Assembly (NCBI RefSeq): GCF_024979235.1
Contig: NZ_JANLCM010000001.1
Span: forward strand, 1,612,001 to 1,676,000
DNA length: 64,000 nt
Origin: Herbiconiux aconitum
GTDB lineage: Bacteria > Actinomycetota > Actinomycetes > Actinomycetales > Microbacteriaceae
Direction: 5' to 3'
Below the pieces are notes generated by a model that was not told the origin of the DNA, searched no databases, and saw only the letters and a list, made by a program, of their open reading frames with translations. The translations under genes and the position numbers were made by a program. How positions within the stretch are numbered: the first letter of the stretch is position 1; each line of letters starts with the position of its first letter. This document shows positions 8,499 through 16,491 of this stretch, piece after piece.

Positions 8499-9054
8499 GG
8501 CCGAGGAACGACAGCACCAGGATGAGCACGGCTCCGGCGAAGATGGCCACGTCGGCGATGTTGCCGATGAACCAGTTGCCGTAGGCGATGAAGTCGACCA
8601 CGTGGCCCACGCCGAAGCCGGGCGCACGGAACAGGCGGTCGGCGAGGTGGGTGACGGCGCCGCCGAGCAGCAGTCCCCAGGCCACCGACCAGGCGCGGGA
8701 CCGCGTGCGGTAGGCGATGACGCCCACCGCCACGGCTGCCAGGGCGGCGAGCACGGCGAAGATCCAGGTGAACTGCTCGCCGATCGAGAACGCGGCGCCG
8801 GGGTTGTAGATGAGCTGCAGTCCGAGCAGGTCGCCGAGCAGCGGGGTGCGCTCTGTGGTGAGCTCCGTCTCGGCCCACAGCTTCGTGAGCTGGTCGGCGG
8901 CGATGGTCGCGACCGCGATGACGGCCGAGATCAGGGGCGCCCAGCGGGTGAACGTCTGGCGGCGAGACCGCACCGAGGCGGCCGGAGCGGGCGCATCGGC
9001 GGGGTGGGCGGGGTCGGTCGGGCGCTCGGCGGGATCGGGTGGGGCGTCGGACAT
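8419..9054 (-). CDS. lspA: Lipoprotein signal peptidase (signal peptidase II)
   Basis: 211 residues. It cleaves signal peptides of prolipoproteins ahead of the lipidated Cys. Four membrane helices follow a disordered 35-residue N-terminus. The family blocks are present in order: DQLTKLWAE, NPGAAFSIG, the first catalytic Asp in GHVVDFI, and the second in GNIADVAI. The C-terminus is an Ala/Pro/Ser tail that overlaps the antisense end of the DUF1016 gene. GAGGAT lies 6 nt before the ATG, so it is probably leaderless. It is divergent from the PHP gene. Confidence 0.95.
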   Translation of the reverse strand: MSDAPPDPAERPTDPAHPADAPAPAASVRSRRQTFTRWAPLISAVIAVATIAADQLTKLWAETELTTERTPLLGDLLGLQLIYNPGAAFSIGEQFTWIFAVLAALAAVAVGVIAYRTRSRAWSVAWGLLLGGAVTHLADRLFRAPGFGVGHVVDFIAYGNWFIGNIADVAIFAGAVLILVLSFLGLRMRPAAPEAAPDPAPAPSSSSSPQA

Positions 9055-9113
9055 GCCCCAATCCTCTCAGCCCTGACCGAGTGGCGCGCCCAGCTGGTGG
9101 GTAGGGTCGGAGC

Positions 9114-10142
9114 ATGCACCCGCTGGACGCCCTGAACGAGACCGCGTTCCTGCTCGAACGCGAGCTCGCCCCCGGCTTCAAGGTCAAAGCCTTCCGGCGG
9201 GCGGCGGCCGTGGTGGGGGAATGGACGCCCGACGAGCTGGCGGCACGCGCATCCGATGGCCGGCTGAAGGCCACGAAGGGCATCGGATCGCGCACTTTCG
9301 AGATCATCACCCAGGCACTGGCGGGCCGCGTTCCCGACTACCTCGCCGACCTGCGGGAGCGCACGGCGTCGACGCTGCCGGCCGACGTCGCCGAGCTCCG
9401 TGGCCGGTTGCTCGGCGATCTGCACGCGCACAGCGACTGGTCTGACGGCACCACCGACATCCCGAGCATGGTCGCCGCCGCCCGCTTTCTCGGGCACCGT
9501 TACCTCGCTCTCACCGACCATTCGCCGAGTCTCACGGTCGCCAACGGGCTCTCGCCCGAACGTCTCGAAGAAGAGCTCGACGTCGTCGCCGGGCTGAACG
9601 ATTCCGACGTCACCGGCCCCGACTTCACGCTGCTCACGGGAATCGAGGTCGACATCCTGGAAGACGGCACCCTCGACCAGGAGACAGCCCTGCTCGAGCG
9701 GCTCGACGTGGTGGTGGCCAGTGTGCACTCGAAGCTGCGCGCCGATTCGGCGACGATGACGAAACGCATGCTCGCCGCCGTCGACGACCCCCGCACCGAC
9801 GTTCTCGGGCACTGCACCGGGCGACTGGTCGAGGGGTCGCGAGGCACGCGGCCTCCATCGGAATTCGATGCCGCAGCGGTCTTCGCGGCCTGCGCGGCGA
9901 ACGACGTCGCGGTCGAGATCAACTCGCGGCCGGAGCGGCAGGACCCGCCCGACGACCTCATCCAGCTGGCCCTGGATTCCGGATGCCTCTTCAGCATCGA
10001 CTCGGATGCGCATGCCCCCGGGCACCTGGCCTTCCTCGACCTCGGTGCAGCGCGCGCTGTGGCGGCCGGTGTGCCCCCCGAGCGGATCGTGACGACGTGG
10101 GAGCTCCCGCGCCTCCAGGAGTGGGCGGGCCGGCGGGCGTAG
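9114..10142 (+). CDS. PHP domain protein, PolX-C-terminus-like
   Basis: 342 residues. Residues 1-80 form a helix-hairpin-helix-like region (KATKGIGSRTFEII) as in DNA polymerase X. The PHP metallohydrolase domain follows, with metal ligands visible in GDLHAHSDWSDG, LTDHSP, GIEVDIL, VASVHSK, GHCTG and SIDSDAHAPG. It resembles the stand-alone C-terminal part of PolX, a phosphoesterase or histidinol-phosphatase-like enzyme; the substrate is unknown. TAGGGT at 9102-9107 lies 6 nt before the ATG, so translation is probably leaderless. Confidence 0.88.
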   Translation: MHPLDALNETAFLLERELAPGFKVKAFRRAAAVVGEWTPDELAARASDGRLKATKGIGSRTFEIITQALAGRVPDYLADLRERTASTLPADVAELRGRLLGDLHAHSDWSDGTTDIPSMVAAARFLGHRYLALTDHSPSLTVANGLSPERLEEELDVVAGLNDSDVTGPDFTLLTGIEVDILEDGTLDQETALLERLDVVVASVHSKLRADSATMTKRMLAAVDDPRTDVLGHCTGRLVEGSRGTRPPSEFDAAAVFAACAANDVAVEINSRPERQDPPDDLIQLALDSGCLFSIDSDAHAPGHLAFLDLGAARAVAAGVPPERIVTTWELPRLQEWAGRRA

Positions 10143-10166
10143 GGTCGGCGGCGGGTGTCGTGCCCG

Positions 10167-10940
10167 CTAGAGGGTGCGGGACTCTCCGGGGGCCAGCAGC
10201 ACGAGGCGATCGCTGAGGTTCGCCACCTCGAAGGCTGCCGCGAGAGAGGCCTGCGACTGGGTGAAGTGCGCCCAGCCCTCGCTGTGCACCGGCACCACCG
10301 CGCGGGCCCCGAGGATTGCCGCCGCCTGCGCCACCTGAGGACTGGTGAGCGTCAAGTAAGCGTTGAGCCGTGCGACACGAGCGCCACCGCCGAAGAGCAC
10401 GGCGATCTCCACCGGGCCGAGGTGGTGCGCCACCTCCTCCACCACGCGCAGCGACGCGTTGTCGCCGCTGACGTAGGTGGTGGGCACGCCCTCGCCCTGC
10501 AGCACGAAGCCGATCACGGGCCCCGACGACGCTTCCATGCCATCGGGCCCGTGGATGGCGGGCACCGCGACCACCCGCAGCACGCCGCCTTCGGGGCGCA
10601 GCAGCTCGGTGTGCGTCCAGGGCCCGACGCCGACCGCGTTGCCGCCCAATCGCTCGGCTGCCAGCTGCGTCGTGACGACGATCGGCACCCGGGGGAGGTA
10701 GGCGCGACCTGCCTCATCGAGATTGTCGGGGTGCTGGTCGTGCGAGAGCAGCACGGCGTCGATCGCCCCGACGTCGTCGGCTGAGACCGCCGGACCGGTC
10801 ACCTTCGTCAGTATCGACGCGCCCGACGGCTGCGGCCCAGGCGGGCTGAAGGTCGGGTCGGTGAGAAGGCGAAGGCCCCCGATCTCGATGAGGGCCGTCG
10901 GGCCGCCGATCAGCTGGACGGTGACGTGTGACGTGGTCAT
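10167..10940 (-). CDS. MBL-fold metallo-hydrolase (COG2220-like)
   Basis: 257 residues from ATG 10940; longer readings upstream run across the next gene. Beta-lactamase-like fold with the metal motif LLSHDQHPDNLD, later VPAIHGPDG, VSGDNAS and VPVHSEGWAHF. It resembles UlaG/RomA-type hydrolases acting on phosphodiester or lactone bonds; the substrate is not predictable. CACCAT six bases before the start suggests a leaderless transcript. It lies 35 bp downstream of the FBP gene on the same strand. Confidence 0.85.
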   Translation of the reverse strand: MTTSHVTVQLIGGPTALIEIGGLRLLTDPTFSPPGPQPSGASILTKVTGPAVSADDVGAIDAVLLSHDQHPDNLDEAGRAYLPRVPIVVTTQLAAERLGGNAVGVGPWTHTELLRPEGGVLRVVAVPAIHGPDGMEASSGPVIGFVLQGEGVPTTYVSGDNASLRVVEEVAHHLGPVEIAVLFGGGARVARLNAYLTLTSPQVAQAAAILGARAVVPVHSEGWAHFTQSQASLAAAFEVANLSDRLVLLAPGESRTL

Positions 10941-10975
10941 GCATCCATGGTGCCTCCTGGCGGCCCCGCCCGCGC

Positions 10976-11467
10976 TCAGCCTTCGTGCAGAACCTCCGCT
11001 GCGAACCCGGCCGCGCGCATCCGGAGGTTCGCGATGCGCTCGTCGCGGGCCGCTTCGACGTCGAAGCCGACGTAGGCCACCGGCGGTGTCTTGCGCACGT
11101 TCGCCGAGCACTCGAACTCGGAACACACGAGCGTGCCCACCGTGTTGCCGTTGCGTCCGCCTGCGCCGGAGCGGCGCGCGCTGAAGAACACGACGTCGTT
11201 CGGCAGGTGCACGTCGCGGCACCAGGAGCATTGCGCCCGGGTGCGCGGGGTGGCCTCGGCCTGCCGCAGCATGATGCCCACGGGTTCGCCGTCAACCGGC
11301 ACCACGACGAAGGCGCGCCGCGGGTTCTTGCGGTCGCGCCAGCCGAGGTAGTCGAGCTTCGCCCAGTCGATCTCGTCGAAACCGGCGGGCAGGGTCAGGT
11401 CGTTCAGTTCTTTGCGCGTCGCGTTCACGAACGCTGCGCGGATGGTGCTTTCGCGGAGGGGGAGCAT
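10976..11467 (-). CDS. FBP domain protein, EF-G-binding treble-clef zinc finger
   Basis: 163 residues from ATG 11467. A helical N-terminus is followed by a treble-clef zinc finger with ligands in CSWCRD and CSEFEC. This is the FusB/FBP C-terminal fold, which binds elongation factor G; related proteins release stalled EF-G and can give fusidic acid resistance. Here it is probably a housekeeping copy. The frame continues upstream to 11722, but those codons are atypical, so I cut at the ATG that begins the conserved helical region. Confidence 0.8.
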   Translation of the reverse strand: MLPLRESTIRAAFVNATRKELNDLTLPAGFDEIDWAKLDYLGWRDRKNPRRAFVVVPVDGEPVGIMLRQAEATPRTRAQCSWCRDVHLPNDVVFFSARRSGAGGRNGNTVGTLVCSEFECSANVRKTPPVAYVGFDVEAARDERIANLRMRAAGFAAEVLHEG

Positions 11468-11744
11468 GGATGTCGCCAATCGATTCGGCCGGCGCCCGCA
11501 CGGCGAAGAGCGGTGCGAGACGCGGGCGGAGAAAAAAGAAATCGAGGTGCAGACGACTATCTGATGCCGGCGGACGACGCGCCGACGACCTCCGATCGCC
11601 CCGAGGGCGTAGCGGCGGAAGAACGGATGCTCACCCCTCCAGGGTACGCGCCTTCCGCGACCGAGGGCGCGGGTGAATGCACTCGTCCCCCGAGCGCAGG
11701 CCAGGAAGGCGCGCTCGGGCACGAATGGCGCAGGGCGCGGCGGG
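11468..11744. other. Intergenic region without recognisable gene
   Basis: 277 bp between two minus-strand genes. It holds an AT-rich patch (11531-11542), but I see no convincing start, ribosome site or hairpin with a T-run. Open frames here have random-looking composition. Confidence 0.5.
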
Positions 11745-12512
11745 TTATGCCGGGAACGAGGAGGTCAGCCAGTCGGCGAACCGCGTCGGCCCGTACTGCT
11801 GCACGGTCACGCGGGGGTCGTTGCCCGGGGTGAGTGACTCGTCGGTGACGCTGCCGCCGAAGTAGCCCAGCTCGTCGGCCACCACGACCGTGCGAGGGTC
11901 GCCCTGGGCAGCCAGCACCCGGGTGCCGAGCTCGGCGAGGCGGAGCGGCTCCGGCCCGGCCAGCTCGATCACGCCGTTCAACGGCTCGCCGGTGGCGACG
12001 ACGGCGAGGGCGGCCGACACGTCGGCGGCGGCGATCGGCTGCATCAGCACCGAGGAGAGCCGCACGACGTCACCGTCGGCGCCGCCCTCCGCGAGGGCCG
12101 AGATGAACTCGAAGAACTGCGTCGCCCGCACGATGCTGGAGGGGATCGGACCGGCCGACGCGATCTGTTCCTGCGCGACCTTCGCCCGCATGTAGCCGAT
12201 GTTGGGCATCCGGTCGGCTCCGACGATCGAGAGCACCACGTGGTGACGCACGCCCGCTGCGGCGGCCGCCTCGACGATGGTGCGGGTGGAGGTCTCGAAG
12301 AATTCGAGAACCGGGGCGTCGTCGAACGAGGGGGAGTTGGGGATGTCGACGACCACGTCGGCGCCGCGGAGCACGTCGGCCAGTCCGTCGCCGGTGATGG
12401 TGTCGACACCGGTGGAGGGGGAGGCGGGCACGGTCTCGTGTCCGGCCTGCCGGAGGAGTTCGACGAGTCTGCCGCCGATGAGTCCGGTGCCGCCGATGAC
12501 CACGATCTTCAT
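11745..12512 (-). CDS. NmrA-like NAD(P)-binding oxidoreductase
   Basis: 255 residues. N-terminal Rossmann motif IGGTGLIGGRLVE. The atypical-SDR core has VVLSIVGADRMPNIGYMRAK, where the Tyr/Lys pair sits in YMRAK, and a C-terminal substrate lobe follows. It is similar in plan to the gene at 35743-36543, and both share the GADRMP-IGY-RAK block. Start ATG 12512 has AAAGG eight to nine bases upstream. A sequence TGTCACA-N16-GGTC lies about 75 nt upstream inside the end of the CPBP gene and resembles an ECF41 promoter. Confidence 0.85.
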   Translation of the reverse strand: MKIVVIGGTGLIGGRLVELLRQAGHETVPASPSTGVDTITGDGLADVLRGADVVVDIPNSPSFDDAPVLEFFETSTRTIVEAAAAAGVRHHVVLSIVGADRMPNIGYMRAKVAQEQIASAGPIPSSIVRATQFFEFISALAEGGADGDVVRLSSVLMQPIAAADVSAALAVVATGEPLNGVIELAGPEPLRLAELGTRVLAAQGDPRTVVVADELGYFGGSVTDESLTPGNDPRVTVQQYGPTRFADWLTSSFPA

Positions 12513-12584
12513 GAGATTGCCTTTCGTTCGCTGGAGGAGCTTCCGGGGCCACGCGGAGTGCGTGGTGACCCGTTCCTCCACTAC

Positions 12585-12611
12585 GACCGAGTGGTCATCC
12601 GTCTTGTGACA
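12585..12611 (-). promoter_or_regulatory. Candidate ECF41-type promoter for the NmrA-like gene
   Basis: On the minus strand TGTCACA (12611-12605) is followed after exactly 16 nt by GGTC (12588-12585). The published ECF41 consensus is TGTCACA-N16-CGTC, so only one core base differs. An ECF41-like sigma gene lies at 36621-37520. Confidence 0.5.
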
Positions 12612-13542
12612 CGAGAGCGACCTCCCGCGTCGCACGCGACGGCGGGTAGGGAGCCGTGGTCGTCACGCCCGCTCTCCGGCCCCACCAGGTGCTGAACACC
12701 GCGGCGGCCACGCAGAGCGCCATCGGCAGCAGCATGATCGGTCCGCCGGTGCCGTCGCCGCGCTCGAACACCTGATCGGTCTGGCCCATCAGCGCGGTGG
12801 GCACGAGCAGCAGCACGTTGTTGGTGGCGTGCACGAGAACCGGGGCTTCGAGCCCGCCGGTTCCGCGGGCGGCGAAGGAGGCGGAGGCGCCGAACACGAA
12901 GTAGTAGGCGATGAGCCACGGATCGGCGGCCGCGTGCGCCGTCGCGAACAGCGCACCCGACACGATGGTGCCCACGACGAAAGCGGCGATCGGGCTGCCG
13001 AACCACGAGCCGACGGAGCGCTGGATGAGTCCCCGCGCGCCGAACTCCTCGCCCGCCGATTGCAGCGGCGTGGTGAAGAGCACGATCAGCACCATCGCGA
13101 TCACCGAACCGGAGAGATCGATCGGGTCGATCGGCCCGAGGAGCAACGAGACGCCGACGTACACGATCCAGACGGGCACGATCACGGTCGCCAGCCGCCC
13201 CAGCCACCGCCAGCGGAACCGCCCCACCACCGACGAGAGCCAGCGTGGCCGCACGCCGAAGAACGCCCACTGCAGCAGCATGGCAATCGGCCAGAGCGAC
13301 GCCAGTGCGAGGTTGTTGGCGAGCATCAGCGCCGGGGTGAGGGTGAGCGACCCGCGTGCCAGTTCGTCCATCGTGTACTGGCCCGTGGCCAGATCGATCA
13401 GCACGGCCACGGCGCTGAACAGGAACGACGTCACGAAGTACGCCGCCACGAGGCACAGAATGGCGAGCACCCCGCGCCACCAGGCCGGGGCGACGTGCAG
13501 TGCGTGGTCGTAGGTGACGGTCGGAGGCGCGATCGTGCTCAT
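12595..13542 (-). CDS. CPBP family intramembrane metalloprotease
   Basis: 315 residues with about eight membrane helices. The CPBP/Abi motifs are present in order: EEFGARG (EExxxR) near residue 165, FATAH (FxxxH) near 200 and HATNN (HxxxN) near 240, which form the intramembrane metal site. Bacterial CPBP proteins cleave membrane substrates or process peptides; the target here is unknown. TAGCCT six bases before the ATG suggests leaderless initiation. It is followed on the same strand by the NmrA-like gene. Confidence 0.88.
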   Translation of the reverse strand: MSTIAPPTVTYDHALHVAPAWWRGVLAILCLVAAYFVTSFLFSAVAVLIDLATGQYTMDELARGSLTLTPALMLANNLALASLWPIAMLLQWAFFGVRPRWLSSVVGRFRWRWLGRLATVIVPVWIVYVGVSLLLGPIDPIDLSGSVIAMVLIVLFTTPLQSAGEEFGARGLIQRSVGSWFGSPIAAFVVGTIVSGALFATAHAAADPWLIAYYFVFGASASFAARGTGGLEAPVLVHATNNVLLLVPTALMGQTDQVFERGDGTGGPIMLLPMALCVAAAVFSTWWGRRAGVTTTAPYPPSRATREVALVSQDG

Positions 13543-13615
13543 GCGTCCAGGCTACGGCCGCCCTGAAGGCGCGCGACTATTGGCCCCGCCGTTCTCGGAG
13601 AGGGATACTGCCAGC

Positions 13616-13843
13616 ATGGGAATCGAAGAGTGGTGGCCCAAACTCACGCCCGCGACGCGGGAGTGGCTGGCCGACAACAACGGCGACGCGGTGCCGGCCG
13701 AGATCGTGGGAGAGATCACCCGGGTGGCCGGCGTGATCGACTCCGATGCCTGGTGGTTCGGCGACACGGATGCCTCGGGCTTCTTCTTCTCCGACGCGGG
13801 GGTCGATTGGATCGAGGCCGCAGCCAACGGCGAGAACCCCTAG
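13616..13843 (+). CDS. Small acidic hypothetical protein, 75 aa
   Basis: 75 residues, acidic and Trp-rich (EEWWPKLTPATREWLADNNG; later DAWWFGDTD and FFFSDAGVDWIE). No named family is recognised. GATACT (13604-13609) lies 6 nt before ATG 13616, matching the leaderless pattern of the window, which supports a real gene. Its end meets the end of the convergent XRE regulator. Confidence 0.65.
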   Translation: MGIEEWWPKLTPATREWLADNNGDAVPAEIVGEITRVAGVIDSDAWWFGDTDASGFFFSDAGVDWIEAAANGENP

Positions 13844-14052
13844 ACGTCGTCGGGCACGTAGCTCAGGATGTCGCCCGGCTGACAGCCGAGCACCTCGCAG
13901 ATGGCGTCGAGCGTCGAGAATCGCACCGCCTTCGCGCGCCCGTTCTTCAACACCGACACGTTCGCCACGGTGATCCCGATGGCCGCGGCGAGGTCGGTGA
14001 CCGACATCTTCTTCTTCGCGAGCTCCACGTCGAGGTTGATGACGATGCCCAT
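13840..14052 (-). CDS. XRE-type HTH regulator, YozG-like
   Basis: 70-residue single-domain repressor: VELAKKKMSVTDLAAAIGIT, then NVSVLKNGRAKAVRFSTLDAI and a Cys-Pro-Gly-Asp-like end (GCQPGDILSY). The start overlaps the stop of the DUF2975 gene (TGATG), so the two are coupled. DUF2975 plus YozG-like regulator is a common two-gene unit. It probably represses its own operon through the inverted repeat at 14541-14574. Confidence 0.88.
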   Translation of the reverse strand: MGIVINLDVELAKKKMSVTDLAAAIGITVANVSVLKNGRAKAVRFSTLDAICEVLGCQPGDILSYVPDDV

Positions 14053-14528
14053 CAGACCACCTCGGCGAGCTCGCTGTGCAATTGGATGGCCGTGTGCAGA
14101 AGCTGCCGCATGACCACGACGAGCAGGGCCAGGGCCGCCCCGGCTCCGGCGGTCACCGCCGCGAGGATCGCGATCGTCACGCCCGCCGGTGTCTCCGTCG
14201 CACGCGCGAGCAGGAGGTAGACCAGCGTCGCGGTCCCGATCGCGGCGGCCGTGGCCAGCGCACCGATCGCGGCGTTCACCCAGCGGTCGGAGTGCCCGTG
14301 CTCCTCGAAGATGCGCTGGTCGCGCACCATGCCGAGCAGCATCCAGACGCACGCGATCACGATCTCGACGCAGACGATCGCCGCGATCGCGAACGCCGTC
14401 ACCACGACGGCGGGCACCGGCGCGAGAGCCGACTCGGCCACGGCGTGGGCGAACAGCTGCGCCACGATCGACGTGGCGAACAGTGCGACGAGCAGCACAC
14501 GGAGCGCGACGAGTACCGGTCGTGTCAT
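14052..14528 (-). CDS. DUF2975 membrane protein
   Basis: 158 residues with four membrane helices at about 5-25, 45-70, 85-110 and 125-150. The DUF2975 signature region between helices 2 and 3 reads DQRIFEEHGHSDRWVNA. Function is unknown. ATG 14528 has AGGGAG five bases upstream; an upstream in-frame ATG at 14561 lacks one. It is coupled to the XRE regulator downstream. Confidence 0.85.
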   Translation of the reverse strand: MTRPVLVALRVLLVALFATSIVAQLFAHAVAESALAPVPAVVVTAFAIAAIVCVEIVIACVWMLLGMVRDQRIFEEHGHSDRWVNAAIGALATAAAIGTATLVYLLLARATETPAGVTIAILAAVTAGAGAALALLVVVMRQLLHTAIQLHSELAEVV

Positions 14529-14540
14529 GACAACTCCCTT

Positions 14541-14574
14541 ATCGAAAAACGTGCGTTTCATATCGTTATTCGAT
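14541..14574. promoter_or_regulatory. Inverted repeat in DUF2975-XRE leader, candidate operator
   Basis: ATCGAAAAACG (14541-14551) and CGTTATTCGAT (14564-14574) are inverted arms of 11 bp with one mismatch around a 12-nt centre. A shorter perfect repeat, TATCG-N5-CGATA (14561-14575), is nested in the distal arm. The site lies just upstream of the ribosome site of DUF2975. Autorepression by the XRE protein is an inference. Confidence 0.45.
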
Positions 14575-14632
14575 ACGTTAACACCTCGAACGCGGCAGGG
14601 ACAACTGCCGTGAGCCGAATGAGGGAGTCAGG

Positions 14633-15457
14633 ATGCGTCAGCAGGAGTTGTCGAAGACGAGCACGAACGCGACCACGGAGGCGAGCGCAGGCACCAGCGC
14701 CTTCGCGGTGTGGGCGGACTATTTCGAGGCCAACCTGGCCCGACACGACCGTTTGGATGCGCACATCCCGTGGGGGTCGGCGTCACCTCTCTCGAGCGCT
14801 GACCGCGTGGCCATCGCGCAGTCGCTGCAGCGGTTCGAGTTGGGTGAGCGCGGCGAGGGCACAGGCCTGATGTCGAAAGCCGGGGTTCGTGGCGACGTCG
14901 TCTACGACGCAGCGCTCGTGCTCTTCGTGCAGGAGGAGCAGAAGCACTCGGCGCTGTTCGGAAGTGCGTTGAAGCGCTTCGGGGTGGAGCCGCTCGCGGA
15001 GCACTGGTCCGACGGCGCGTTCGTGGTACTCCGCCGATTGATGGGGCTGCGCACCGAGATCACCCTGTTCCTCATCGCCGAGACGGTGGCGCTCGAGTAC
15101 TTCGGTGCCTTGCACGGGTCGCCCGACCCGGTGATCCGAGGGGTGGCCGAGCGGGTGCTGACCGACGAGGTCGAGCACATCCGTTTTCAGATCGACCAGC
15201 TGCGCGCCGGCTTCGAGCGGGTGTCGCCGGCGGGGCGGATGCTCGCGGCGGCCGCGGCCTGGACCGTGGCGCTGGGTGCGGCCACGGTCGTCGCCTTCGA
15301 CCACGGCCCGGCGCTCCGCGCCTGCGGCCTGCGCCCGCTCACGTTCTGGGGCCGGGCGCTCCGGCACTTCCGTCTCGCGGCCGGCCCGGCGTTCCGCCTC
15401 GGTCGCCACGCCGCCGGCGCCGCCCCCCACGGCCCGACCGTCCCCGCCCCTCGCTAG
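14633..15457 (+). CDS. Ferritin-like diiron protein
   Basis: 274 residues. A four-helix ferritin-like domain is suggested by the paired motifs VQEEQKHSALF (E..H) near residue 105 and TDEVEHIRFQ (E..H) near 182, plus a mid-domain glutamate in LIAETVALEYF. Such proteins bind two irons and act as oxygenases or oxidases. The C-terminal 60 residues carry a hydrophobic stretch and a basic tail. ATG 14633 is preceded by GAGGGAG at long spacing and by GTCAGG. It is divergent from the DUF2975-XRE unit. A GGGTG/CACCC hairpin lies just after the stop. Confidence 0.7.
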   Translation: MRQQELSKTSTNATTEASAGTSAFAVWADYFEANLARHDRLDAHIPWGSASPLSSADRVAIAQSLQRFELGERGEGTGLMSKAGVRGDVVYDAALVLFVQEEQKHSALFGSALKRFGVEPLAEHWSDGAFVVLRRLMGLRTEITLFLIAETVALEYFGALHGSPDPVIRGVAERVLTDEVEHIRFQIDQLRAGFERVSPAGRMLAAAAAWTVALGAATVVAFDHGPALRACGLRPLTFWGRALRHFRLAAGPAFRLGRHAAGAAPHGPTVPAPR

Positions 15458-15483
15458 CGGGTGCGGGGACACCCCCTCCCTCA

Positions 15484-15545
15484 TCGCGACTCGCCACTAT
15501 CCGCCCTCTCGCGGCGAGAACAGGGCGGATTCTGGCGAGTCGCGA
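15484..15545. repeat. Palindromic repeat, family A copy 1
   Basis: Outer arms TCGCGACTCGCCA (15484-15496) and its exact complement (15533-15545), a 3-nt internal loop on each side, then inner arms TCCGCCCT (15500-15507) and AGGGCGGA (15522-15529). The same outer and inner arms recur at 61622-61697. It lies 27 bp after the ferritin-like stop and 4 bp before the TetR remnant. Confidence 0.9.
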
Positions 15546-15549
15546 GGAG

Positions 15550-15777
15550 GTGGCCAGCGCGTCAGGCCGCCCGCACGAGTGGCAGGGGGCGCTGGGCACG
15601 GGCATCCGTTCGATGCAGGCATCCGGATGCGCTGACTCCGGCATCGAGGCAGAACGGCTCGCCGGGGCCATGGTCGCCGCCATCCAGGGCGGGGTCGTGG
15701 TGATGCGTTCGACCGGCACCACCGACCATCTGGAGTCGGCCCTCGAGGTGATGTTCACGCAGCCCCAGCCCGCGTAG
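15550..15777 (+). pseudogene. Remnant of a TetR-family regulator (C-terminal part)
   Basis: The frame from 15550 reads like the last 65-70 residues of a TetR C-terminal domain: WQGALGTGIRSMQASG, then ERLAGAMVAAIQGGVVVMRS and a final helix LESALEVMF. No helix-turn-helix is present upstream; the frame begins 4 bp after the family A palindrome. The ancestral gene was therefore probably truncated at the palindrome. Its stop codon TAG is also the first half of the -10 box TAGGGT of the next gene. This stretch would otherwise be a 330-bp gap. Confidence 0.6.
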
Positions 15778-15786
15778 GGTGAGGCG

Positions 15787-16488
15787 ATGGCCGCCGATCG
15801 CACTCCATCCGAGCCGTCGCCGAAAACCCCCGACGTGGGCAGACGCATCGCAGGAGTCGTGCGGTTGATCGTCGGCGTCGGTCTCGCCGTCACCATCGGC
15901 ATCCAGATCGGCGACCGTGTTGCGAACAACGCGTTCGACCCCTGGGAGTACTTCAGTTACTTCACCATCGAAACCAGCCTCTTCAACATCGTCGTGCTGC
16001 TGGTGGGCGGCGTGCTCGCCCTGCGATTCGCACGCGATCCGCAGCTCTTCACGACGGTGCGGATGGCGACGCTCACCTACGCGATCATCACCGCTGCCGT
16101 CTACAACCTGCTGCTGCGGAACATCCCGCCCACGGGCTACCCGGGGCTCGACTGGCCGAACGAGGTGGTGCACGTCTGGGTACCGCTGCTGCTCCTGCTC
16201 GACTGGTTGCTCGCACCGGGCCGGCCGTCGCTGCCCTGGCGGTCGCTCTGGATCGTGCCGATCTACCCGGTCGCCTGGGCCGTGTACACGTTCCTCCGGG
16301 CGGCGGCGAGCGGCGGCGCGATCTATCCGTATCCGTTCCTCGACCCCGCGACCGACGGCTGGCTGAGCGTATTCGTCTACATCGTGGCGCTCACCGGGGT
16401 GCTCGTGGGGCTGGGGGCGCTCGCGGTGGCCTACACGCGCATCCGTTCCCGCCGTCTCGAAGGGCTACCCGCGCGTCGCGTGGCCTGA
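15787..16488 (+). CDS. Pr6Pr family membrane protein
   Basis: 233 residues with six to seven membrane helices. The family block FSYFTIETSLFNIVV is at about 58-72, and further conserved blocks are AVYNLLLRN, NEVVHVWVPLLLLLDWLL and YPYPFLDP. Function is unknown. TAGGGT at 15775-15780 lies 6 nt before ATG 15787, so the transcript is leaderless. Confidence 0.85.
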   Translation: MAADRTPSEPSPKTPDVGRRIAGVVRLIVGVGLAVTIGIQIGDRVANNAFDPWEYFSYFTIETSLFNIVVLLVGGVLALRFARDPQLFTTVRMATLTYAIITAAVYNLLLRNIPPTGYPGLDWPNEVVHVWVPLLLLLDWLLAPGRPSLPWRSLWIVPIYPVAWAVYTFLRAAASGGAIYPYPFLDPATDGWLSVFVYIVALTGVLVGLGALAVAYTRIRSRRLEGLPARRVA

Positions 16489-16491
16489 CGA

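Noticed and set aside
13604..13843. Toxin-antitoxin pair made of the 75-residue protein and the XRE regulator
   Set aside because: The two genes converge rather than form an operon, and the XRE gene is coupled to DUF2975, which is its known partner type.
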